NCBI GenBank assembly: GCA_045599325.1
Contig: JAZRVT010000037.1
Span: 1-27,944 of the forward strand
Direction of reading: 5' to 3'
From: Cacconaster sp045599325
GTDB taxonomy: Bacteria; Bacteroidota; Bacteroidia; Bacteroidales; UBA932
Length of the DNA stretch: 27,944 bases
The notes beneath the pieces were generated by a model. That model searched no databases. It saw only the letters and a program-made list of their open reading frames with translations, and was not told where the DNA came from. The position numbers and the translations under genes were made by a program. Of the stretch, positions 8,155-16,800 are shown one piece after another. Every line of letters begins with the position of its first letter. Within the stretch, counting starts at the first letter, position 1.

Positions 8155-9504
8155 ATGAAGAACAGTAATCTTTCTTTGGGAAAACTCATCAATCTGAGCT
8201 TCGGATTCTTCGGAGTGCAGATTGCGTACGCTCTGCAGAGCGCAAACATCAGCCGCATATTCGCAACTCTGGGCGCGGACCCTCACCAGCTGAGCTTCTT
8301 CTGGATACTCCCGCCGCTTATGGGAATGATCATCCAGCCGCTGATAGGCAAGTGGTCTGACAGGACCTGGTGCCGTTTCGGCCGCCGCAAGCCTTATCTT
8401 CTGGCAGGCGCGCTGGTTGCGGTGATCGTGATGGTCCTGCTGCCGAACGCCGGCAGCATCAGCTTCTCCAGCAGGCTGCTTCTCGGCCTTAACGGCGCGA
8501 TGTGGTTCGGGCTCTTCAGCCTGATGTTCCTCGACACCAGCATCAATGTGGCGATGCAGCCCTTCAAGATGATGGTGGGCGATATGGTCAACGAGGAGCA
8601 GAAGGCAAAGGCATACAGCATCCAGAGCCTTCTCTGCAATGCCGGCTCGTTCGTGGCATATCTCTTCCCGATCTTCTTCACCTGGATCGGACTTGCCAAC
8701 ACCGCCCCTGAGGGGATGATCCCGCAGAGCGTGGTCTGGAGCTTCTATGCCGGGGCGGCCATCCTGATACTCTGCGTCCTCTACACCTTCGTCAAGGTGA
8801 AGGAGCTCAACCCTCAGGAATACGCTGAGTTCCACGGCATCGACCTGCAGAAGCAGCAGGAGCAGAAAGGGGAGGGGCTCTTCAAGCTCCTGGCCCACGC
8901 GCCGAAGACCTTCTGGACAGTGGGCCTCGTGCAGTTCTTCTGCTGGGCTGCATTCCTCTTTATGTGGACCTACACCAACGGTGCGGTCGCTGACAGCTGC
9001 TGGCATACCACCGACGTCGCCTCCGAAGGCTATCAGGCGGCAGGCAACTGGGTCGGAGTCCTCTTCGCCGTACAGGCTGCCGGCTCCATCATCTGGGCCG
9101 CCTTCATCCCCAAGTTCAGGAACCTTAAGCGCGCCTATGCCGTCAGCCTGCTCATCGGGGCTGCCGGGTTCATATCTGTATTCTTCATCCACAGCCAGTG
9201 GCTGCTCTTCGCCTCCTATCTCCTGGTGGGCGCAGCCTGGGCGGCGATGCTCGCGCTTCCGTTCACCTTACTGACCAACTCTCTCAAGGGAACCCCTCAT
9301 ATGGGCGAGTACCTCGGCCTCTTCAACTGCACCATCTGCATCCCGCAGATAGTGGCTGCCGCCTGCGGCGGTCTTGTGCTCAGGATGGCCGGCGGCTCCC
9401 AGCCGGCGATGCTCCTTGCAGCCGGCGTCCTCCTCATCCTCGGCGCCCTCGCGGTTCCGGCCATCAGTATCGACAGTTCAAACAAACCTATCAATAATCA
9501 ATAA
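8155..9504 (+). CDS. MFS sugar transporter (GPH/SUC-like, probable maltose or glucose carrier)
   Basis: A 449-residue inner-membrane protein with about 12 hydrophobic segments. After the second helix it has GKWSDRTWCRFGRRKPYLL, the loop signature of the sucrose/maltose-type MFS carriers related to SUC and SLC45, seen also in Bacteroidota maltose loci. A charged cytoplasmic loop (ELNPQEYAEFHG to KGEGLF) separates the two halves. It probably imports maltose, glucose or short glucans released in the periplasm, by proton or cation symport. ATG at 8155 is chosen over an in-frame TTG one codon earlier. It is the first gene of the locus and lies 8 bp before susC. Substrate is inferred from context. 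Confidence 0.87.
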   Translation: MKNSNLSLGKLINLSFGFFGVQIAYALQSANISRIFATLGADPHQLSFFWILPPLMGMIIQPLIGKWSDRTWCRFGRRKPYLLAGALVAVIVMVLLPNAGSISFSSRLLLGLNGAMWFGLFSLMFLDTSINVAMQPFKMMVGDMVNEEQKAKAYSIQSLLCNAGSFVAYLFPIFFTWIGLANTAPEGMIPQSVVWSFYAGAAILILCVLYTFVKVKELNPQEYAEFHGIDLQKQQEQKGEGLFKLLAHAPKTFWTVGLVQFFCWAAFLFMWTYTNGAVADSCWHTTDVASEGYQAAGNWVGVLFAVQAAGSIIWAAFIPKFRNLKRAYAVSLLIGAAGFISVFFIHSQWLLFASYLLVGAAWAAMLALPFTLLTNSLKGTPHMGEYLGLFNCTICIPQIVAAACGGLVLRMAGGSQPAMLLAAGVLLILGALAVPAISIDSSNKPINNQ

Positions 9505-9512
9505 ACCTATTT

Positions 9513-12485
9513 ATGAAAAGAATCCTGACCATTCTTGCAGCCATTGCGGTCTCAGCCGTGATGTCTGTCAGCGTATCCGCCCAGGGCGGGTACACGGTTA
9601 AAGGAACGGTTGCGGACCAGACAGGACCGGTCATTGCGGCTGCCGTTATGGAAGCCGGCACTACCAATGGCGCAGTCACTGACCTGGACGGCAACTTTGT
9701 CCTCAAGGTGTCTTCTCCGGATGCCATCGTCGAGGTCAGCTGTATCGGCTACGCTACAGTTTCATTCAAGGCTTCTGAAGTCCCTGCCCGGATTATCCTG
9801 ACAGACGACACCACATTCCTTGATGAAGTCGTGGTAATCGGTTACGGTACAGTGAAGAAGACTGACCTCACCGGTTCAGTCTCGACTGTGCGTCCGGATG
9901 AAATCAATAAGGGAGTCATTACTACTCCTGCAGACCTGCTCCGCGGCAAGTCAGCCGGTGTCGTCGTCACTTCAGGCAGCGGTATGCCTGGTTCAGGCGC
10001 GACAATCCGTATCCGTGGCGGCTCATCTATCAGCGCCAATGACCCTCTCGTGGTCATCGACGGCCTTCCAGTCTCCAACGACGGCATCAGCGGAATGTCT
10101 GACCCTCTCTCTTCAATCAACCCTGAAGACATCGAGAGCTTCACTGTCCTCAAGGATGCGTCCGCAACGGCAATCTATGGCTCACGCGCTTCCAACGGTG
10201 TCATCGTGATCACCACCAAGAAGGGCTCCAAAGTGGGCGGCAAGATTCCGAATGTGGCTGTCGATTTCACCACTTCGGTGAATACCATCGCCAAATACAA
10301 CGATGTGCTCGACGCAGATGGAATCCGCAGTCTCATCAGAGAGTTCTACGGTCCTGATTCAGCTGCCGAGGCTGCTCTCGGCAATGCCAACACTGACTGG
10401 CAGAGGGAAATCTACCACACCTCAACTTCATACGACGGCAATGTCAGCGTCAGCGGCAACATTGCCTCTGTCCTTCCTTACCGCATTTCAGGCGGTATGA
10501 CAAGCCAGAACGGTACTCTCAAGGGCTCCGATATGAACCGTGGTACTGTATCCCTCAATCTCGCTCCGACCTTCCTGGACAAACATCTGACTGTCAATGT
10601 GAACGGTAAGGGTACATACGCCAGGAGCAACTATGCGGACCAGGGAGCCATCGGCGCTGCAAACCACTATGACCCGACCAAGCCTGTCAAGGATCCGAAC
10701 GGTCTCAACGGATATACAACCTGGTATGACCAGAAAGGCAACATCAACACAATGGCGACCCTCAACCCGGTCGCTCTCCTGGCGTCAAAGACTGATATGG
10801 CTGACGCATACCGCTTTATCGGCAATACTCAGTTAGACTACAAGGTGCACGGCCTGGAAGACCTCAGGTTCAACCTCAACCTCGGTATTGACTGGGCCAA
10901 GTCAAACGGCGAGAAGTCAACTGCACTGGGTTCAGAGTCTTCATATCACTCAACCACTGAAAGCGGTGGCGGTTCCACCGAGACTTATGACTACAGCCGC
11001 CGCAACACCACCCTCGAGGCTTATGCCGACTACAACCACACCTTCGCACGCAAGCACAGTCTGGATGTGATGGGCGGTTACTCCTGGCAGCATTTCTGGA
11101 GCAACAGCCACAACCAGAGGAACAGAATCTCCGACGGACTCGAAATGGCGAAGTCAGAAGGCAAGGGTGAACTCTATCTCATCTCCTTCTTCGGCCGTCT
11201 GAATTACAGCTACGACGACAGATACCTCATCACCGCCACTATGCGCGCCGACGGCACATCACGCTTCCAGAACCACAAGTGGGGCTATTTCCCTTCAGTG
11301 GCGGCAGGCTGGAATGTCAAGAACGAGAGCTTCCTCAAGGACGTGAAGCCGGTATCAACATTGAAGCTCCGTCTCAGCTGGGGCGAAACCGGACAGCAGG
11401 AAGTGGGCGGATACTATGACACATTCGCACAGTTCCTCCAGATCAACACCCCGGGTTCATACTACTTCAGCCAGAACAACGGCAATGCAACCGCGCCTAT
11501 CGTGGCTCTCGGCTACAGCGCCGACCTCAAGTGGGAGACCACGACAACCAAGAACGTCGGTGTTGACCTCGGATTCTTCGGAGACCGTCTTACCGCAAGC
11601 GTTGACCTCTACCGGAGAGACACACGCGACATTCTCAACTACATCCCTGTTCCGGGCCTCTCCAACCTGACCAACTATCTCAACACCAACATCGGTTCAA
11701 TGACCAACAAGGGTGTCGAGGTTGACCTCAACGGCATCATCATCGACAAGGCCAAGGTCAGCTGGACAGCAGGACTCAATATGGCCTACAACAAGAACAC
11801 CGTCACAAAACTCACAGCATCAGATGAAGAGGCTGCAGGCATCGAGACCGGCGGCATCTCCGGCGGTACAGGCAACAACGCCCAGCTTATCCAGGTGGGT
11901 TACCCGATGAGGTCCTTCTACCTCTATCAGCAGGTCTATGACACCGACGGCAACCCGATCAACGGAGTTTACGTCGACCGTGACAATGACGGCCAGATCA
12001 CCGACAAGGACAAGTACCTCGGACACCACGCCGATGCAGACTACACCTTCGGCTTCCATACAAACCTTGTCCTGGGCAACTGGACAATGGCTCTCTCAGG
12101 TCACGCATCCATCGGCAACTGGGTCTACAACAACGTGGCTTCAGACACCGAGATGCTCGCTGACCTCTGGACCAACAGCTTCGTCAGCAACCGCGTCTCT
12201 TCTGCTGCAAAGTCAATGTTCTCACAGGCACAGTACCTTTCTGACTACTATGTCCAGGACGGTTCATTCCTCAAGTTCGACAACTTCACCGTGGGTTATA
12301 CCTTCCCGCGCCTGTTCCGTCTGAACGCAGACAAGAACGCCTCTCTCAACGTCTTCGGAACTGTCCAGAACATCTATACCATCACCAGGTACACGGGAAT
12401 TGACCCTGAGATATATGGCGGTATCGACAACAACGTTTACCCGCGTCCGAGAACCTTTGTGCTCGGTGTCAAGTTTAATTTCTAA
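9513..12485 (+). CDS. susC: SusC/RagA-type TonB-dependent outer-membrane transporter
   Basis: A 990-residue outer-membrane receptor for glycan oligosaccharides, working with SusD and energised by TonB. A signal peptide ends near VSVSAQ (about residue 24). A carboxypeptidase-regulatory-like beta-sandwich follows (VKGTVADQTGPVIAAAVM, then VTDLDGNFVLKV). The TonB box and SusC signature DEVVVIGYGTVKKTDLTGSV begins at about residue 104. The plug domain has IRIRGGSSI, PLVVIDGLPV and VLKDASATAIYGSRASNGVI. The remainder is the 22-strand barrel, ending in an aromatic terminal strand (GVKFNF) as expected for Bam insertion. Length is normal. It is flanked by the transporter (8 bp) and SusD (17 bp). The gene name reflects family and context; the ligand is inferred as alpha-glucan oligosaccharide from the enzymes nearby. 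Confidence 0.95.
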   Translation: MKRILTILAAIAVSAVMSVSVSAQGGYTVKGTVADQTGPVIAAAVMEAGTTNGAVTDLDGNFVLKVSSPDAIVEVSCIGYATVSFKASEVPARIILTDDTTFLDEVVVIGYGTVKKTDLTGSVSTVRPDEINKGVITTPADLLRGKSAGVVVTSGSGMPGSGATIRIRGGSSISANDPLVVIDGLPVSNDGISGMSDPLSSINPEDIESFTVLKDASATAIYGSRASNGVIVITTKKGSKVGGKIPNVAVDFTTSVNTIAKYNDVLDADGIRSLIREFYGPDSAAEAALGNANTDWQREIYHTSTSYDGNVSVSGNIASVLPYRISGGMTSQNGTLKGSDMNRGTVSLNLAPTFLDKHLTVNVNGKGTYARSNYADQGAIGAANHYDPTKPVKDPNGLNGYTTWYDQKGNINTMATLNPVALLASKTDMADAYRFIGNTQLDYKVHGLEDLRFNLNLGIDWAKSNGEKSTALGSESSYHSTTESGGGSTETYDYSRRNTTLEAYADYNHTFARKHSLDVMGGYSWQHFWSNSHNQRNRISDGLEMAKSEGKGELYLISFFGRLNYSYDDRYLITATMRADGTSRFQNHKWGYFPSVAAGWNVKNESFLKDVKPVSTLKLRLSWGETGQQEVGGYYDTFAQFLQINTPGSYYFSQNNGNATAPIVALGYSADLKWETTTTKNVGVDLGFFGDRLTASVDLYRRDTRDILNYIPVPGLSNLTNYLNTNIGSMTNKGVEVDLNGIIIDKAKVSWTAGLNMAYNKNTVTKLTASDEEAAGIETGGISGGTGNNAQLIQVGYPMRSFYLYQQVYDTDGNPINGVYVDRDNDGQITDKDKYLGHHADADYTFGFHTNLVLGNWTMALSGHASIGNWVYNNVASDTEMLADLWTNSFVSNRVSSAAKSMFSQAQYLSDYYVQDGSFLKFDNFTVGYTFPRLFRLNADKNASLNVFGTVQNIYTITRYTGIDPEIYGGIDNNVYPRPRTFVLGVKFNF

Positions 12486-12502
12486 TCAAGGGGGACAATA
12501 CC

Positions 12503-14059
12503 ATGAAGAAGATTAAATATATTTTCGGTTTTTTCTTTGCAGCAGTTGCAATGACCTCCTGCGTGGGGGATTTGAACGTAACCCCGATTGACCCTAACGC
12601 CAATACGGCGAACAAGATACTTGTCGACGATGCTTCTCTCGATGCATACATATCCGGCGTCTATCTGGGTTTCGCCACATCGGGCTACTACGGACCGGAC
12701 GGCGCCGCTTCCATTTCAGGTCTCGACGGCGGTGCGTCACAGTACATCCGCGGTCTCTACCACCTCAACGAACTCACTACAGATGAGAGTGTCTGCGGTT
12801 GGAACGACCAGACCATCAAGAATTTCCACTATATGAACTGGACAACGGACGACACCTTCATCTATGCGTTCTACTCCCGCATCCTGATGCAGATCTCCGC
12901 TGCCAACGAGTTTATCCGCGAGGCGATGAAGCTCGAGTTCAACTCCGCTTCAATCGACCGCTACATCGATGAGGCGAGAGTCCTCCGTGCAATTGCTTAC
13001 TACCACGCGCTTGACAACTTCGGAAACGTGCCTTTCGCAGACGAGAATTCTATCGTAGGCCAGGTGCCGGAGCAGATTAAGCGCGCTGACCTCTTCAACT
13101 GGCTTGAAACAGACCTGAAGGGTGTGATCGAGAACAGGCGCCTTCCTGAAGGTCCGCTTTCCAACGGACACGCCGGAATGGGTGCAGCCAAGTTCCTCCT
13201 TGCGAAACTCTATCTCAACGCTGAGGTTTACACCGGCTCTGCAAGATGGAATGACTGCGCTGCCATCCTCAAGGACATTATGGATGACGGCTACAGCCTC
13301 CACACTGCATCTGCAGGCGCTTATCCTGCATATCAGGAGCTCTTCCTCGCCGACAACGACAAGTGCGGCGAAGAGATCATCTTCGCAGTCCAGCAGGACG
13401 GTCTCAACACCAAGAGCTACGGTGTGACCAACTATATCATCTTCGCTTCGACAGGCGGTGAGATGGATGTGACCAAGGTCGGCATCTCGTCAGGCTGGGG
13501 CGGTCTCCGTGTCACTCCTGAGTTCTACGACAAGTTTGACTCGAAAGACTCCCGCAACCTCTTCTACACTTCAACCCAGAAGAAGAGCATCGACGATATA
13601 GGAGATTTCACCAACGGCTATGCCTTTATGAAATTCCTCAATATGAACAGCGATGGCTCTGCAGGCAAAGAGGCGGGGTTTGTCGACACTGACTTCCCTA
13701 TGATGCGTTATGCTGACGTTCTCCTTATGGCTGCCGAGTGCGAGCTCCACGGAGCTCCTTGCAACGGCAAGGCTTCATTCGATGCTGTCCGTGCACGTGC
13801 CGGCCTCAATCCTGTCGATCTCAATTCAGACAATCTTCTCGATGAGCGCGGACGTGAACTCTATCAGGAGTGCTGGCGCCGCAATGACCTCATCCGCTTC
13901 GGCAAATTCACTTCAGGCTACAACTGGCAGTGGAAAGGCAGCGTCAAGGATGGAAAGGACGTAGAGTCTTACCGCACTCTCTTCCCGATTCCTGCAAGCG
14001 ACCTCACAGCCAACAGCAACCTTGTACAGAATGATGGATACATAAGCGCAGCTAATTAG
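12503..14059 (+). CDS. susD: SusD/RagB-type glycan-binding lipoprotein
   Basis: A 518-residue surface lipoprotein that caps SusC and delivers oligosaccharides. The lipobox gives Cys20 (AMTSC), followed by an acid-containing start (VGDLNVTPID) as in other SusD proteins. The N-terminal SusD-like helical region contains TPR-like helices (YIDEARVLRAIAYYHALDNFG). The C-terminal RagB/SusD signature is clear: FPMMRYADVLLMAAECELH, FDAVRARAGLNPV, DERGRELYQECWRRNDLIRFG. Length is typical. The stop is only 2 bp from the start of the next lipoprotein gene, so the two are surely co-translated. No defects were seen. Confidence 0.94.
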   Translation: MKKIKYIFGFFFAAVAMTSCVGDLNVTPIDPNANTANKILVDDASLDAYISGVYLGFATSGYYGPDGAASISGLDGGASQYIRGLYHLNELTTDESVCGWNDQTIKNFHYMNWTTDDTFIYAFYSRILMQISAANEFIREAMKLEFNSASIDRYIDEARVLRAIAYYHALDNFGNVPFADENSIVGQVPEQIKRADLFNWLETDLKGVIENRRLPEGPLSNGHAGMGAAKFLLAKLYLNAEVYTGSARWNDCAAILKDIMDDGYSLHTASAGAYPAYQELFLADNDKCGEEIIFAVQQDGLNTKSYGVTNYIIFASTGGEMDVTKVGISSGWGGLRVTPEFYDKFDSKDSRNLFYTSTQKKSIDDIGDFTNGYAFMKFLNMNSDGSAGKEAGFVDTDFPMMRYADVLLMAAECELHGAPCNGKASFDAVRARAGLNPVDLNSDNLLDERGRELYQECWRRNDLIRFGKFTSGYNWQWKGSVKDGKDVESYRTLFPIPASDLTANSNLVQNDGYISAAN

Positions 14060-14061
14060 AT

Positions 14062-16749
14062 ATGAAAAAGATATTATCCATAATTTCAGCCGGACTGATG
14101 CTTCTTGCTGCATCGTCCTGCGTTCAGGAAAGCCTGGTGGTCTTCGATGCCAGCACCGCAACTGCTCCTGTTCTCGGTTCATATGAGGTCGGAGCAAAGA
14201 AGGTGACTGCAGACTACACCCCGGCTACTTTCAAGATGGCCTTCAACCAGAAGATGCCTGTCAACCACTCCATGGCACTGGTCTCCGCAGATGGAAAGGC
14301 TGTGAACAAATTGCTTGCAACCGGTTCCGACGGCAAGGTCAGCGTCACTAACGCAACTATTTCCAAGGCTCTCACTTCCCTTGGCTATGCATATGACCAG
14401 ACGGTTGCCATCGAGATGGTTATCCGCGCATCCCTCCAGGATCCGACAAAGGATAACGGCCGCAACGGTTTCGTCGATTCAAAAGAGCGTATCGCCATCA
14501 CATTCCTTGTCGAGGCTCCGGCAAAGAATCCTTTCGAGGGATTCGACAAGGACAGCCCTTGGGGCGTGACCGGTTCCATCGCCGCCCACGGCATAAGCTG
14601 GGACAAGGATATCGCAATGGTTACTGACGGCACCTGGCACGTGGCCAAGAGTGTCACCCTTGCAGCATCAGACCAGTTCAAGTTCCGCAGAGACGGAGGC
14701 TGGGATGTGAATGTCGGCGCTGCCGGTGATGTCGAGCCTTATATCGTCTCTCTCGATGAGGAGATTGCAGGTGTGGGCAACGGAAAGAACCTCGCAGTAG
14801 GTACGGACGGTGTCTATGACCTCTGGGTCAACGGTGAGACCAATGCATTCAAGGTCACTGAGGCATACAACCCTTATCCTGACTTCAAGGAGGCAAGCAC
14901 CTGGGGAATCACCGGTGCGCTCTCTTCATACAGCATCAACTGGGACGGCGACATCGCTATGCTTTCCGACGGCAACGGATCACACCTTGCCCAGGGCGTA
15001 AGAATCGCTGCAGCAGACCAGTTCAAGTTCCGCAAGGACCAGGCCTGGGATGAAAACTACGGCGGTCCTGGTGACGCTGAGCCATTCGTTGTCACACTCG
15101 ACGCCTCTTGCGAGGCTGTGGCAGGCGGCAAGAATATGGGAGTTTCCGCTGACGGCGTATATGACCTCATCCTCAACGAAACTGCCAGGACCATCACTGT
15201 CGTCGAAACTCTCGGCGGCCCTGCCAGCAAGAAGATAGAGAGTGACGACCCTCCTGTACCTCCAACCTTCGAAGGCTGGTCAGTCATCGGAACAGTGAAC
15301 GGCTGCACAGATTGGAACACGGACTTTGATATGGAAGAGGTCGAAGCAGGTGTATTCTACATCAACGGCGTCTCCCTCAGTTCAGATTCAGAGTTCAAGA
15401 TCCGCAAGGACCACGACTGGGGTGTCGCCTACGGTACGGCTCCTGATGCAGCAGTCTCCCTCGATGCAGCGTTCGCTGCCACAACCGACAACGGCGGCAA
15501 CATCAAGCTCGGCAGTGAGGCAAAGGTTGACATCACACTCAACACCAATGACAACACTATCCTTCTCGCATCCCACAAGGCTCTCTATTCCCTCATCGGG
15601 TCGATTGAAGGCTCAAGCTGGGACAAGGACTTCAATATGACAGAGTCCGGTGGCAAGTGGGTCATCAACGGCATCAGGATTGACGGCGAATTCAAGGTGC
15701 GCTTCGATGCAAGCTGGGACGACGACAAGTGCTACGGTGTGGCAGACGGCCAGGAATATGGCATCGGCACAGCGTTCGGACTCACCCAGCCTGGCTCTAA
15801 CATCAATCTCGGCGCAGGCGAATTCAATGTCACTTTCGACCCTGAAGCAAAGACACTCCTTGTAGAGACTGCATTCCCTTCAAACATCTGGTCAGTGATC
15901 GGCAGCTTCGAGGCCAGCGGCTGGCAGAATGACGTGAAGATGACTCTCCAGCAGAGCCTTGCAAAGGTATGGATCAGCGAGCCTGTCAATATGAAGAAAG
16001 ATGACGAGTTCAAGGTCCGTTTCAACCGTGACTGGGGCGTCAACCGCGGTGCAGACTGCGGTACTCTGAACATGGGCCAGTGTGCTGACGCAATACCTGA
16101 CGGCGGAAATCTCAAGGCTCCGGCAGACGGCACTTATACCATCTGCTACTGTGAGGATGACCAGACCATCTATTTCTTCGGCTGGGGTCTGATCGGTTCC
16201 ATCCGCGGAAGCAGCTGGGACGTTGACTTCCCTATGTCACCGGCGTTCGACGGCAGAGCCTGGGTTTCTGACGGCTTCTATTATGAGGCAGGCAGCGAGT
16301 TCAAGATCCGTTACCAGTTCGACTGGGGCGTCAACAGAGGCGGTACCTTCGCAGACTACTGCACGCACTTCGACGTCACTGACGGCGGACCGAACATCAC
16401 CCTCCCTGAAAGCCAGTGGATTTATATGAGTTACATCCCTGAGTATGAACAGATATATCTCGGACGTTGCGACTGGGGTATCATCGGCGACTTCAACGGC
16501 TGGAGCGGAGACGTGGCGCTCTTTGAAAACGACAAGGGCATCTATGAGAATGCTGTCACCCTCACAGAGGCTGGCGGCATCAAGATCCGCAAGGACCGCA
16601 AGTGGGACGTTGACCGCGGAGGCACTATGACCGAACTCGGCAAGGCTTTCGAGGTCACCCAGGGCGGACCAAACATCAACCTTGAGGCAGGCGAGTATTA
16701 TGTCACCTATGACATGAACTCAGAGACCCTGACAATCAAAAAGCTGTAA
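14062..16749 (+). CDS. SusE/SusF-like surface glycan-binding lipoprotein with seven tandem modules
   Basis: An 895-residue lipoprotein (lipobox Cys20, ASSC). The N-terminal SusE-type domain covers about 21-160. Then come seven related modules, starting near residues 167, 281, 406, 509, 610, 708 and 805, each about 90-125 residues. Each opens with W(G/S)(V/I/L)(T/I)G plus a short Ser/Trp-rich strand, and carries an (E/Q)FK(I/V/F)R segment followed by W(D/G)V and Gly-Asn residues, closing with a beta strand. This matches the starch-binding modules of SusE and SusF, which have two and three in Bacteroides thetaiotaomicron. Modules 1 and 2 are the most alike, including at DNA level (GACCAGTTCAAGTTCCGC in both). 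It should hold starch-like glycan at the cell surface; it has no catalytic motif. It replaces separate susE and susF genes here. Confidence 0.85.
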   Translation: MKKILSIISAGLMLLAASSCVQESLVVFDASTATAPVLGSYEVGAKKVTADYTPATFKMAFNQKMPVNHSMALVSADGKAVNKLLATGSDGKVSVTNATISKALTSLGYAYDQTVAIEMVIRASLQDPTKDNGRNGFVDSKERIAITFLVEAPAKNPFEGFDKDSPWGVTGSIAAHGISWDKDIAMVTDGTWHVAKSVTLAASDQFKFRRDGGWDVNVGAAGDVEPYIVSLDEEIAGVGNGKNLAVGTDGVYDLWVNGETNAFKVTEAYNPYPDFKEASTWGITGALSSYSINWDGDIAMLSDGNGSHLAQGVRIAAADQFKFRKDQAWDENYGGPGDAEPFVVTLDASCEAVAGGKNMGVSADGVYDLILNETARTITVVETLGGPASKKIESDDPPVPPTFEGWSVIGTVNGCTDWNTDFDMEEVEAGVFYINGVSLSSDSEFKIRKDHDWGVAYGTAPDAAVSLDAAFAATTDNGGNIKLGSEAKVDITLNTNDNTILLASHKALYSLIGSIEGSSWDKDFNMTESGGKWVINGIRIDGEFKVRFDASWDDDKCYGVADGQEYGIGTAFGLTQPGSNINLGAGEFNVTFDPEAKTLLVETAFPSNIWSVIGSFEASGWQNDVKMTLQQSLAKVWISEPVNMKKDDEFKVRFNRDWGVNRGADCGTLNMGQCADAIPDGGNLKAPADGTYTICYCEDDQTIYFFGWGLIGSIRGSSWDVDFPMSPAFDGRAWVSDGFYYEAGSEFKIRYQFDWGVNRGGTFADYCTHFDVTDGGPNITLPESQWIYMSYIPEYEQIYLGRCDWGIIGDFNGWSGDVALFENDKGIYENAVTLTEAGGIKIRKDRKWDVDRGGTMTELGKAFEVTQGGPNINLEAGEYYVTYDMNSETLTIKKL

Positions 16750-16758
16750 TTTATCCCT

Positions 16759-16797
16759 GAAGCACCGGCGCTGCGGCTGCCGGTGCTTCTTGTTTTT
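16759..16797 (+). terminator. Strong intrinsic terminator inside the sugar locus
   Basis: A perfect 11-bp GC-rich stem (16759-16769 with 16779-16789), a 9-base loop, and a following T-rich tract (TTGTTTTT, 16790-16797). The next gene starts 3 bp later, and no promoter is evident between them. It probably reduces read-through from the susCD genes into the enzyme genes. Confidence 0.85.
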
Positions 16798-16800
16798 ATC

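Noticed and set aside
8044..9192. 382-codon open frame on the minus strand opposite the transporter gene
   Set aside because: It is antisense to a well-supported MFS gene, rich in His, Glu, Asp and Arg, and shows no domain. Its start lies inside coding DNA, and its 3' end runs over the operator spacer.
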